64,000 nt of DNA from an uncultured Opitutia bacterium (GTDB lineage Bacteria > Verrucomicrobiota > Verrucomicrobiia > Opitutales > Opitutaceae). Below, piece by piece: positions 46,607 through 54,551 of this stretch. The position numbers and the translations under genes are program-made. The stretch is taken from positions 62,001 to 126,000 of the forward strand of contig CAIMAQ010000002.1 of the NCBI GenBank assembly GCA_903839035.1, written 5' to 3'. The notes beneath the pieces were generated by a model. That model had not been told where the DNA came from, did no database searches, and was given only the letters and a program-made list of their open reading frames with translations. Position 1 is the stretch's first letter. Every line of letters starts with the position of its first letter.

Positions 46607-47248
46607 ATGGCCTTCCTCCTTCTCACCCTCCGCCTCATCTTCCGGATCATCCTCGTCATTGCCCTCGCCGACTTCCTGGCCGGCACCATCCACTGGGCCG
46701 AGGATGCCTACTTCACCGAAACCACGCCGGTCGTGGGCCCGCTCTTCATCCGGCCCAATATCGTTCATCACCACCATCCGCGTTTCTTCACGCATCTCAC
46801 TTGGTGGCAGAGTTCGTGGGACCTCGCCCTCGTGGGCGCCCTTGTCCTCCTCGCTGCGTGGCCGCTCGGCCTCTTGGGGTGGCCGCTCGGGCTGTTCGTG
46901 GCCCTCAGCGTCAACGCCAACGAGATCCACAAATGGTCCCACCGCACCCGCCAGGAGAACGGCCGGATCATCTCCGCTCTCCAGGACTGGCATGTTCTCC
47001 AAACCCCCCGCCATCACGGCGTCCATCACTCCGATCCCAAGAACACGTACTACTGCCCGATCACCAATTTCGTGAATCCCGTGCTGGAGCGCGTGGAATT
47101 TTGGGCATGCACCGAGGCCGTGATCGAGCGCTTTACCGGGGTGAAACACCGCGTTGACACCGCCGTCCGCGGACAGGGGCCGGGCCCGGCCTGGCTCGCC
47201 GAGTACCGCCGGGATCCGGCGGCCGCCCAATTGCCACGGGCCGCTTAA
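46607..47248 (+). CDS. carF: CarF/TMEM189-type plasmanylethanolamine desaturase
   Basis: A 213-residue membrane protein of the Kua/TMEM189 family. In animals and myxobacteria these enzymes introduce the vinyl ether bond that makes plasmalogens. The His-rich pattern is complete: His29 (DFLAGTIHW), four His at 54-57 (NIVHHHHPRF), His108 and His112 (EIHKWSH), His129, and HHGVHHSDPKNTYY (136-149), then FVNPVLERVEFW. About four membrane helices. The ATG at 46607 begins the first helix. The activity is inferred from the motif pattern. Confidence 0.85.
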   Translation: MAFLLLTLRLIFRIILVIALADFLAGTIHWAEDAYFTETTPVVGPLFIRPNIVHHHHPRFFTHLTWWQSSWDLALVGALVLLAAWPLGLLGWPLGLFVALSVNANEIHKWSHRTRQENGRIISALQDWHVLQTPRHHGVHHSDPKNTYYCPITNFVNPVLERVEFWACTEAVIERFTGVKHRVDTAVRGQGPGPAWLAEYRRDPAAAQLPRAA

Positions 47249-47268
47249 GCGCCGACCCATCCCCCACC

Positions 47269-47358
47269 ATGATCTTCTGCCTCCTCATCCTCGGCCTCCT
47301 CGTCACGCTGGTCGCCTTCGATTCGGACGAACGCGAGCGGCCGGACGCCTCGCCATGA
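47269..47358 (+). CDS. 29-residue membrane miniprotein, coupled to the next gene
   Basis: A short ORF of 29 codons: MIFCLLILGLLVTLVAF, then an acidic tail DSDERERPDASP. It is one hydrophobic helix, typical of a tiny membrane protein. Its stop overlaps the next gene's ATG in ATGA, so translation may be coupled. It starts 20 bases after the carF stop. I do not recognise a family. It could be a chance ORF, but the hydrophobic-then-acidic shape and the coupling argue for a real gene. Confidence 0.5.
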   Translation: MIFCLLILGLLVTLVAFDSDERERPDASP

Positions 47359-48152
47359 GTACCCCCGGCCCCACTTTCCGTTCCACACACCGGTGCGGCT
47401 TGCGTCTGGTGATCCTGATGCCCGCGCTGCTTGCCCTCACCGGCTGCGTCACGTCCAAGAAATACCGCCTCGCCAAGCCCGATACTCCGCCCGCAAAAGT
47501 GCTGAATTGGCGGACCCTGACCCCACCCGTGGAGCTCACCCTCCAGACGGTGATCATCTTCAAGGGCCCGGGCTCATGGAAGCGCGAGGCCCGCTGGGAC
47601 GAATACCGCGTGGAATTCGCAAATCACGGCGACCAGCCCGCCACGGTGGATTCCGCCACCCTGACCGACCTACAAGGCACCCCGCAGTTTCCCGGCAACG
47701 AACCTTGGGTGCTCGAAAAAATGAGCTACACCAACTGGGATAAATACGGGAAAAATGGGGTCAAGCTGCTGGCGGGGGCGGGGGCTTTGATGCTGTACGG
47801 CGTCGCGGTCGAGGCCGCCGCGTTAAGTTCGTTTCTTGCTGGCGGAGCGACCACCGGCGCGGTGGCGTTCGTCGAGGCCATCCCGGTGGTAGCGGTGGTG
47901 GACATCGCTGTTGTAGCCGTTATGAACCACAACAACAAGTTCAAGGTGCAGCAGGAATTTACCCGGCGCCGCGTGGCACTGCCGCAGACCCTCCAGCCCG
48001 GGAAATCTGTCGCCGGTAGTCTGTTCTTCCCCATGACGCCGGGCCCGCAGCGGCTCAGGGTGAAGGGAAGATCCGGGGCCACCCCATTCGAACTCGTGCT
48101 CGAGCTCAAGCTACTCGCCGGCCTTCACCTGAAACCCGCCGCCGCAAAATAG
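47355..48152 (+). CDS. Putative lipoprotein of unknown function
   Basis: A 265-residue protein with a signal sequence and lipobox LTGC (Cys31), so probably lipid-anchored. It has a beta-rich early part (about 55-125) and a central hydrophobic part (about 135-190). The C-terminus (about 195-265) contains QQEFTRRRVALPQTL and FFPMTPGPQRLRV. The ATG at 47355 is preferred; 67 residues upstream in frame run through carF and look non-coding. The protein is not recognised. Coupled to the miniprotein gene. Confidence 0.7.
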   Translation: MSTPGPTFRSTHRCGLRLVILMPALLALTGCVTSKKYRLAKPDTPPAKVLNWRTLTPPVELTLQTVIIFKGPGSWKREARWDEYRVEFANHGDQPATVDSATLTDLQGTPQFPGNEPWVLEKMSYTNWDKYGKNGVKLLAGAGALMLYGVAVEAAALSSFLAGGATTGAVAFVEAIPVVAVVDIAVVAVMNHNNKFKVQQEFTRRRVALPQTLQPGKSVAGSLFFPMTPGPQRLRVKGRSGATPFELVLELKLLAGLHLKPAAAK

Positions 48153-48204
48153 GCCGTGCGTCAATGCGTTTGCCTCCCGCGCTCCGCTGCGTTGATGCTG
48201 AGCC

Positions 48205-49071
48205 ATGCTCCTGGCCCTCGCGCTCTACCTCGCCGCCTATGCCCTCTGCCTGGCCGCGCTCTGGCTCTTCCGCACCAACCGCCGCCGCGAGCGTCCGCCC
48301 GTCGCCCCCAAGCTGCTCCGCGGTCCCGGCGAGTCGCTCCGCTGGCGCCTGCAGCGGCTCGACGACGTCCTCCTGCTCCACGCCTTCGGCGCCGCTTTCC
48401 TGCCGATGGGCGTCTTTGTCGGCGGGCTCATGCTCGCACTGAACAACCCCAACGCGAAGGAACGCGACGCGATCATGTTCGGCGCGTTCGCACTTTTTCT
48501 CGTCACGCTTTATTTCTGCGGACGCTGGATGCTCGACAAATTCACCCTCCGCCGGGACTGCCACCTCGGCCTGCTCGGCGAAAAGATTGTCGCCGAGTCG
48601 ATCCAGCCGCTCACCGCCGAGGGCTGCCGCATTTTCCACGATGTCCCCGCCGCCGGCTTCAACCTCGACCATGTCATCGTCGGACCGACCGGCGTCTTTG
48701 CGATCGAGACCAAGACCCGCCGCGCCGGCCGCGCCGAGCCCGGCCGCCGGCCCGACGAGATCACCTTTGACGGCGCGCTGCTGATTTTCCCGTGGGGCCA
48801 GGACATCTACGGACTCGAGCAGGCCCGCCAGCACGCCGCGTGGCTTGGCACCTGGCTGCGCGACACCACTGGCGAACCCGTGTTGCCCGTCCCCGTCCTC
48901 ACCTTTCCCGGCTGGAACGTCACGACGACCGCCGCCGGCGCCGACGTGTCCGTCGTCTCGCCGAGCGCCATCCCCGGCCTCGTCCGCAACCGCCCCGGCA
49001 CGCTCAACGACCTCCAGATCGACCACATCGCCCGCCAGCTCGAGCTCAAGTGCCGGGACGTGGAGTTCTGA
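48205..49071 (+). CDS. Membrane protein with NERD nuclease-related domain
   Basis: A 288-residue protein. Three hydrophobic segments (about 1-21, 56-80, 90-105) are followed by a cytoplasmic NERD domain (about 121-235). Its PD-(D/E)xK-like core is seen as GEKIVAES (125-132), Asp155 in NLDHVIVG, and Glu168-x-Lys170 in AIETK. NERD domains are predicted nucleases linked to DNA processing or defence; activity is not shown here. It lies 52 bases after the lipoprotein gene on the same strand. The substrate is unknown. Confidence 0.8.
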   Translation: MLLALALYLAAYALCLAALWLFRTNRRRERPPVAPKLLRGPGESLRWRLQRLDDVLLLHAFGAAFLPMGVFVGGLMLALNNPNAKERDAIMFGAFALFLVTLYFCGRWMLDKFTLRRDCHLGLLGEKIVAESIQPLTAEGCRIFHDVPAAGFNLDHVIVGPTGVFAIETKTRRAGRAEPGRRPDEITFDGALLIFPWGQDIYGLEQARQHAAWLGTWLRDTTGEPVLPVPVLTFPGWNVTTTAAGADVSVVSPSAIPGLVRNRPGTLNDLQIDHIARQLELKCRDVEF

Positions 49072-49183
49072 GGCGGTGACGGCGCCGCGAGAGCCGTCAG
49101 CGATCAGCTGTCAGTTCATGAATTCGCCAGCCGTGTAAGCGCTGGAGTTGAAACCCGGGCGCACCCGCCCCACGTTTTCAAGT

Positions 49184-49594
49184 GTGCCTCCGACCGATCG
49201 CCAACAGCAGCTCGTGGATGACCTCCTCTTCATCGAGGACTCGCAGGAGCGCCTCAGCGCCGTGGTGGACAAGGCGAAGCGGCTCCCGCCTCTACCCGCT
49301 GCGGATCGCACCGAAGAAAACCGCGTGACGGGCTGCATCTCGCAGGTGTGGGTTCTGGGTGAACTCCGCGATGGTCGCTGCTACTTTCGCTGCGATGCCG
49401 ACGGTCCCCTGGTGAAGGGTCTGGTGGCGTTTCTCTGCGAATTTTACTCCGGCGCTACGCCCGCCGAGATCACCGCGAGTACGGCTGATCCCATCGAATC
49501 CCTCGGCCTGCTGCGCAATCTCTCCCCCACCCGCGTCAACGGCCTCGCCGCCGTCCGTACCCGCATCCGCGCGCTCGCAGCAAAAATGGTTTAA
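49184..49594 (+). CDS. sufE: Cysteine desulfuration protein SufE
   Basis: Accepts sulfur from the SufS cysteine desulfurase in Fe-S cluster assembly. It has 136 residues. The sulfur-carrying Cys51 sits in VTGCISQVW, the same number as in E. coli SufE, which is why I prefer the GTG at 49184 to the TTG at 49148 that adds 12 residues. No sufS or sufBCD is near, so it is stand-alone here. The nested repeat region begins at its stop. Confidence 0.92.
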   Translation: MPPTDRQQQLVDDLLFIEDSQERLSAVVDKAKRLPPLPAADRTEENRVTGCISQVWVLGELRDGRCYFRCDADGPLVKGLVAFLCEFYSGATPAEITASTADPIESLGLLRNLSPTRVNGLAAVRTRIRALAAKMV

Positions 49595-49762
49595 CCGCAA
49601 AGATCGCGAAGCGCGCAAAGCCCTGACTTGTCATTCTGAACAGAGTGAAGAATCCAGTTGGATTTAATCGCAGCCCCCGCCGGACTCTCACTCGATTCTT
49701 CGCCACGCTCAGAATGACAATCGGCATTCATTCGCTTAAATTCGCGGCCATCGCGGTGAAAA
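49595..49762. repeat. Nested inverted repeats between sufE and tatD
   Basis: A gap of 169 bases filled by two nested palindromes. The inner one (49628-49720) has arms TTGTCATTCTGA...GAAGAATC and GATTCTTCGCC...CAGAATGACAA. The outer one has ACCGCAAAGATCGCGAAG and, at the other end, a complementary CGCGGCCATCGCGGTG. It ends almost at the tatD start. Such GTCATTCTGA palindromes are known as dispersed repeats in other bacteria. Confidence 0.8.
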
Positions 49763-49763
49763 A

Positions 49764-50606
49764 ATGAACCTCTACGACGCCCACGCCCACTTGCAGGACG
49801 CCGAGCTTGTGCCGCACTACACGCGGGTATTCTGCGATCTCGCCGCCGGCGGCGTGAAGCGCGTCGTCACCAACGGCTCCAGCGAGGCCGACTGGCCCGC
49901 CGTCGCCGCCCTCGCCGCCGCCTATGCCGTCGTGCTGCCGAGTTTCGGCCTGCACCCGTGGGACGCCGGCAACCGTTCACCCGCCTGGCAGAAGCACCTC
50001 CTCGCCCACCTCGACGCCCACCCGAGCGCCGCCGTCGGGGAGATCGGGCTCGACCGCTGGATTCTCACCCGCGCCAAACCCGACGACCCGCGCCTGACCG
50101 GCCTCCGCCGCGCCCCCATCGAGGAACAAGCCGAGGTGTTCCTCTGGCAGTTCGCCCTCGCCGCCGAACGCAATCTTCCCGCCGCCATCCACTGCGTCGA
50201 CGCCCACGGTCTGCTCCACGATGCCATCCGCGGCGTCAAGCGTCCCGCCCGTGGCTTCCTGCTCCACTCCTACGGCGGCTCCGTCGAAATGGTCGCCAGC
50301 TTCGCGCAGCTCGGCGCCTATTTTTCCTTCAACGCCAGTTTCCTCGACGCCCGCCGCGCCCGTCTACGCGAAGTCTACGCCGCGGTCCCCACTGACCGGC
50401 TGCTCGTGGAAACCGACGCCCCGTCCATCCGGCCGCCCGCCGCGCAGGAGGAGTTCACGCTGCCGGCCACCGCCGACGGGCGCCACGTCAACCATCCGGC
50501 CAATCTCACCGCGACTTACGCCGCCCTCGCCGACCTCCGCGGCACCACCGTCGAAGCCCTCACTGCCCAGGTGGAGAAAAACTTCCTCCGCCTCTTCGGT
50601 TCCTGA
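49764..50606 (+). CDS. TatD family metal-dependent hydrolase
   Basis: A 280-residue TIM-barrel hydrolase related to TatD deoxyribonucleases. Metal ligands appear as His7 and His9 (YDAHAHLQD), Glu in VGEIGLD, His in AIHCVDAHG, and the terminal Asp in LVETDAPSIRPP. The sequence is more divergent than standard TatD (DTHCHL is DAHAHL here). It is probably cytosolic. Followed by a palindromic repeat and the convergent tcdA gene. Confidence 0.9.
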   Translation: MNLYDAHAHLQDAELVPHYTRVFCDLAAGGVKRVVTNGSSEADWPAVAALAAAYAVVLPSFGLHPWDAGNRSPAWQKHLLAHLDAHPSAAVGEIGLDRWILTRAKPDDPRLTGLRRAPIEEQAEVFLWQFALAAERNLPAAIHCVDAHGLLHDAIRGVKRPARGFLLHSYGGSVEMVASFAQLGAYFSFNASFLDARRARLREVYAAVPTDRLLVETDAPSIRPPAAQEEFTLPATADGRHVNHPANLTATYAALADLRGTTVEALTAQVEKNFLRLFGS

Positions 50607-50617
50607 ATTCGGATTTG

Positions 50618-50697
50618 CACGCAGAGGCGCAAAGTCGCCGAGCCGCGATCGAAGCGAGCCTCTCTGTTCCGACTCTGCGGCTCAGCGGCTCTGCGTG
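50618..50697. repeat. CACGCAGAGGCGC palindrome, copy 1 (overlaps tcdA 3' end)
   Basis: Arms CACGCAGAG...GCGCAAAG...CGCCGAG and, on the other side, the complement of CACGCAGAGCCGCTGAG, 80 bases in total. The right arm contains the last codons and the stop of tcdA. Copy 2 is at 59486-59560. Confidence 0.8.
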
Positions 50698-51506
50698 ATA
50701 TCCTTGACCACCTCGCCCGCGGCGATCAGCCCGAACGCCCCGGTCACGAACACCGCCGAGCCAAAGCCTGTCTCGCAATCCATCATCAGGTTGCTGCCCG
50801 GCTCCGGCACCGCGGCACACGTGCCGTCCGCCCAGGGATAGATCGGCGGCTCGGTCGACCATACGCAGCGCACATCGAGCTTCGCGATCTTCTTGGTCGT
50901 GCCGTGCGTGAAACCGTAATCGCGCCGCAGTTTCTTTCGCACCTGTCGCAGCAGCTCGTCACTGAACGCCTCGCCGAGGTCCCCCGTTTGAATCTTCGTG
51001 GCGTCACGCTTTCCGCCCGCCACGCCCACCGTCAGCACCCGCTTGCCGAGTGCCCGGCTCTCCGCAATCAGCAGCGCCTTGTTCGACATGCGGTCGATGG
51101 CATCCACCACGTAGTCAAACGGCGCCGCGAGCAACCGGTCCGCCGATGCCTTCGTGAAAAATTCCTGCACCGTCGTCACTTTGCAGGCCGGGTTGATCGC
51201 CGCCACCCGCTCCGCCAGCACCGCCACCTTCGGCCGGCCAATCTGGCCGTCGAGCGCGGGCAACTGGCGGTTGATGTTGGTCACGCACACGTCGTCGAGA
51301 TCCACCAGCGTCAGCGCGCCGATCCCGCTGCGCGCCAGCCCTTCCACCGTCCACGAGCCCACGCCGCCAACACCCACGACGCACACATGCGCCGCCTGCA
51401 GCCGCGGCATAGCCGCGGCTCCGTAGAGCCGCCCAATGCCGCCGAAGCGCTGGAGATAGTCCGCGTTCACGCCGGCACTCGTACCCAGCACCGCGCACGG
51501 CGCCAT
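50682..51506 (-). CDS. tcdA: tRNA threonylcarbamoyladenosine dehydratase (ThiF/E1-like)
   Basis: Cyclises t6A at position 37 of tRNA to ct6A using ATP. It has 274 residues from the ATG at 51506; Met at 51536 would add ten. The E1-like nucleotide loop GVGGVGSW and the block LVDLDDVCVTNINRQLPAL are conserved, as is the C-terminal region with SNLMMDCETGFGSAVFVTGAFG. The last codons (ITQSR-stop) lie in a dispersed palindrome. Convergent with tatD. Confidence 0.9.
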   Translation of the reverse strand: MAPCAVLGTSAGVNADYLQRFGGIGRLYGAAAMPRLQAAHVCVVGVGGVGSWTVEGLARSGIGALTLVDLDDVCVTNINRQLPALDGQIGRPKVAVLAERVAAINPACKVTTVQEFFTKASADRLLAAPFDYVVDAIDRMSNKALLIAESRALGKRVLTVGVAGGKRDATKIQTGDLGEAFSDELLRQVRKKLRRDYGFTHGTTKKIAKLDVRCVWSTEPPIYPWADGTCAAVPEPGSNLMMDCETGFGSAVFVTGAFGLIAAGEVVKDITQSR

Positions 51507-51691
51507 CCCAAAAATTTTCACCCTCCTGCGCCACATTCGTCCGCATATCTTGTCATTAGCATGCGCAGCCTCGCGCCATCCGTTCTGTGATGAATGCGGG
51601 ACGACAGGGTTTATCGCTTCGGACCGCCCCCATGGGCCGCTAGCCTCCGGCCCATGCAGGAGCCCGCATCGGGCACTCCCTCAACCATGCC

Positions 51692-53335
51692 ATGAACGCG
51701 AAACCAGACCTCCACGGGAAACGCGGCGCCGATCTCCTCCACGACCCGCTCCTCAACAAGGGCACCGCCTTCACCGAGGCGGAGCGCGACGCCCTCGGCC
51801 TGCGCGGCCTCGTGCCGCCCCACGTCGCCACCCTGGAGTCCCAGACCGCCCGCGTGCTGGAGACCGTCCGCCGCAAGTCCACCGACCTCGAAAAATACAT
51901 CTACCTTGTGTCGCTGCAGGAGCGGAATGAGACCCTGTTCTACCGGCTCATCACGGACCACGTCGCCGAGATGATGCCGCTGATCTACACGCCGACCGTC
52001 GGCCTGGCCTGCCAGCGCTACGCCCTGATCTTCCGCCGGCCGCGCGGCCTCTACATCAGCCTGCGCTACCGCGGCAGCGTGAAGCAGGTGCTGCAAAACT
52101 GGGCTCACCGCGACGTCCGCATGATTGTCGTCACCGACGGCGAGCGCATCCTCGGCCTCGGCGACCTCGGCTCGAACGGCATGGGCATCCCCGTCGGCAA
52201 ACTCTCCCTCTACACCGCCTGCGCCGGCGTCCCGCCCGACCAGTGCCTGCCCGTCATGCTCGACGTCGGCACCGACAACGCGGCCATGCGCCAGGACCCG
52301 CATTACATCGGCACCAACCAGCCGCGCGAACGTGGCGCGGCCTACGACGCGCTCGTCGCGGAATTCATCACCGCCGTGCAGGAGGTGTTCCCCCGCGCCT
52401 GCCTCCAGTTCGAGGATTTCGGCAACGCCAACGCCTTCCGGCTCCTCCGCCAGTACCGGGACCGGATCTGCACGTTCAACGACGACATCCAGGGCACCGC
52501 CTCGGTCGCCCTCGCCGGCGTTTACTCGGCCCTGCGCCTCACAAAGGGCAAACTCGCGGACCAGCGTTTCCTTTTCCTCGGCGCCGGCGAGGCCGGCATC
52601 GGCATCGGCGAACTCATCGTCGAGGCCCTCAAGTCCGAGGGTGTCACCGAGGCCGCCGCCCGCCGCCAGTGCTGGTACGTGGACGCCAACGGCCTCGTCT
52701 CGGCCAGCCGCACGGATCTCGCCGCCCACCAGAAACCCTTCGCCCATGACCAACCGGGCAGCGGCACGCTGCTGGGTGAGATCGAAACGCTGAAGCCCAC
52801 CATGCTCATCGGCGTGTCCGGCACGCCCGCGACCTTCACCGAACCCGTGGTCCGCGCCATGGCGAAGCTGAACGCCCTCCCGGTCATCTTCGCGCTCTCC
52901 AATCCCACCTCGCGGGCGGAGTGCACCGCGGAACAAGCCTACACCTGGACCGGTGGCCGGGTGGTGTTTGCCAGCGGCAGCCCGTTCCCGGATGTCACGC
53001 TCAACGGCCGGACGTTTTCTCCGGGCCAGAGCAACAATTCCTACGTTTTCCCCGGCATCGGCCTCGGCGTCATCGTCAGCCAGTCCCGCCGCGTGACCGA
53101 CGAGATGTTTTTCGTCGCCGCCAAGGTGCTCGCGAGCCTCGTCAACGAGCAGGATCTCGCCGCCGGCCGGATTTTCCCCGCGCTGCAGCGCATCCGCGAG
53201 GTCTCCGCCGCCATCGCCGCCGCCGTGGCCCGGGTCGCCTATGCGCGCCAGCTCACCCCCGGACCCTGCCCGGCGGATCTCCCCTCCCTCGTTCAGGCCG
53301 AGATGTACGAGCCCACCTACCGCAGCTACGTCTGA
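51692..53335 (+). CDS. maeA: NAD-dependent malic enzyme
   Basis: Oxidative decarboxylation of malate to pyruvate. It has 547 residues with the family blocks IYTPTVGLACQRY, RGLYISLRYRG, the Asp/Glu metal site region LQFEDFGNANAFRLL, and the Rossmann part FLFLGAGEAGIGIGELIVEAL. The C-terminal region contains GSPFPDVTLNGRTFSPGQ and ends YRSYV. It resembles SfcA/MaeA and eukaryotic mitochondrial types. NAD versus NADP preference is not decided by sequence here. Confidence 0.95.
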   Translation: MNAKPDLHGKRGADLLHDPLLNKGTAFTEAERDALGLRGLVPPHVATLESQTARVLETVRRKSTDLEKYIYLVSLQERNETLFYRLITDHVAEMMPLIYTPTVGLACQRYALIFRRPRGLYISLRYRGSVKQVLQNWAHRDVRMIVVTDGERILGLGDLGSNGMGIPVGKLSLYTACAGVPPDQCLPVMLDVGTDNAAMRQDPHYIGTNQPRERGAAYDALVAEFITAVQEVFPRACLQFEDFGNANAFRLLRQYRDRICTFNDDIQGTASVALAGVYSALRLTKGKLADQRFLFLGAGEAGIGIGELIVEALKSEGVTEAAARRQCWYVDANGLVSASRTDLAAHQKPFAHDQPGSGTLLGEIETLKPTMLIGVSGTPATFTEPVVRAMAKLNALPVIFALSNPTSRAECTAEQAYTWTGGRVVFASGSPFPDVTLNGRTFSPGQSNNSYVFPGIGLGVIVSQSRRVTDEMFFVAAKVLASLVNEQDLAAGRIFPALQRIREVSAAIAAAVARVAYARQLTPGPCPADLPSLVQAEMYEPTYRSYV

Positions 53336-53349
53336 GTCAGCCCGGCGGC

Positions 53350-53895
53350 CTACCGCGCCAGCAGGCGCGTGACGGCGTCAACCGCCAGGCGGTTCCGCTG
53401 TTCGCCGTCGCCCCGGATTTCCACGCAGGGCAGACCGCGTTGCTCCAACGCTTCGCACCAAAGCTGACGTCCCCGGGCGCGGCCGGCGGCATCAGGAAAA
53501 CTGCGCTGCGGGTCCGGCACGAAGGGAATGTCCGTGTCACACAGCAGCCACAGCGCGACGCCCTTCGCCCGCTCCTCCGCCTCCGCCCGCACCCAGGGCG
53601 GACACGCACCGGGAAACAGCACGTCATCCCAGAGCGTGCACGTGATGAGATCGGTATCGAGGAACACCACCCGCCGCGCCAGCGCCACGGCGCGGTCCTC
53701 GTTGGCCATTTGTCCGAGGGCGATCGTGCCGAGATCAGCCGCGGTAATCTTGCCGGCCTTCACGTCCCAGAACTCGCGCACAAACTCCGGCGCCCACGGT
53801 GCGCCGAAATGGGCCGCGAGATTCTGGGCCAGTGTCGTCTTGCCGGTGGACTCCGTGCCGAAGACCACGACGCGTTTTGGACCGGCGTCAGGCAT
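53350..53895 (-). CDS. NadR-like nicotinamide riboside kinase
   Basis: A 181-residue P-loop protein (GTESTGKTTL) matching the kinase domain of NadR: EFVREFWDVKAGKIT, then LDTDLITCTLWDD and DIPFVPDPQRSFPD. It lacks the HTH and adenylyltransferase domains of full NadR, so it is a stand-alone ribosylnicotinamide kinase by family. Its ATG overlaps the pnuC stop by eight bases. Paired with the PnuC transporter, it would phosphorylate imported nicotinamide riboside. Confidence 0.85.
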   Translation of the reverse strand: MPDAGPKRVVVFGTESTGKTTLAQNLAAHFGAPWAPEFVREFWDVKAGKITAADLGTIALGQMANEDRAVALARRVVFLDTDLITCTLWDDVLFPGACPPWVRAEAEERAKGVALWLLCDTDIPFVPDPQRSFPDAAGRARGRQLWCEALEQRGLPCVEIRGDGEQRNRLAVDAVTRLLAR

Positions 53896-54496
53896 GGTCG
53901 GCCTTCCAGGATCGCCGCCACGCGCGCAACCCGCTCCATGCCATCAGCCAGAACAGGAAGTAGAGCACGGAGAACCAGTAGTACTCTTTCACCCAGAAAA
54001 CGCCCACCGCAACGGTGTTGACGACAATCCAGCCGATCCAGTTCTCGAACGCCTTGCGGGCCTGCAGCCACTGCGCCGATACACTCCCGGCAAAAACAAA
54101 CCCATCCCAATAGGGCAAGGCCGCGTCGGTGAAGCGGTGCATGCACGTTCCCCAGACGGCCCACAGCCCCAGCGTCGCGGCCGTCCACCCCGCAACCCCG
54201 GCGGCCGTCAGGCGTTGCACGCGCAGCGGCTGGGCGTCCCGGCCGCCATGCGTCCAGTGCCACCAGCCGTAGACCATCGCCGCCATGTACACGACCTGCA
54301 GCACGGCATCCGAGTAAAGTTTACCCTGGAAACAGACCCAGCCGAAGATCGCCGCCTGCACGAGGCCAACGGGGAAGTTCCACAGGTTTTCCCGGATGGC
54401 CAGCCAGACGAACAGGAGGCCGAGCACCGTGGCGATTTGCTCGGGCCAGCTGGCGGAGAGGGCGCCGTCGAGGATTTGCCGCAGGATGGAATGCAT
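53888..54496 (-). CDS. pnuC: Nicotinamide riboside/mononucleotide transporter PnuC
   Basis: A 202-residue membrane protein with seven or so hydrophobic segments. The family pattern includes IRENLWNFPVGLVQAAIFGW, the Trp-rich MVYGWWHWTHGG, and FENWIGWIVVNTVAVGVFWV. The ATG at 54496 (MHSILRQIL) is chosen because the longer reading adds 25 residues that overlap the 3' end of hslO. It couples to the NadR-like kinase that overlaps its stop. Confidence 0.9.
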   Translation of the reverse strand: MHSILRQILDGALSASWPEQIATVLGLLFVWLAIRENLWNFPVGLVQAAIFGWVCFQGKLYSDAVLQVVYMAAMVYGWWHWTHGGRDAQPLRVQRLTAAGVAGWTAATLGLWAVWGTCMHRFTDAALPYWDGFVFAGSVSAQWLQARKAFENWIGWIVVNTVAVGVFWVKEYYWFSVLYFLFWLMAWSGLRAWRRSWKADHA

Positions 54497-54551
54497 GCCG
54501 GAAGGTGCAGCACTCAGCCCGAGGCGCCCGGCCGCTGCAAGCCGGCTCCGC

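Noticed and set aside
49081-49140. Short TCAGCGATCAGCTGTCAG-type palindrome before sufE
   Set aside because: Small and without a second copy seen in the window; may be chance.
51611-52936. Minus-strand frame of about 440 codons opposite the malic enzyme
   Set aside because: The sense strand is a well-conserved malic enzyme; the antisense is composition-driven.
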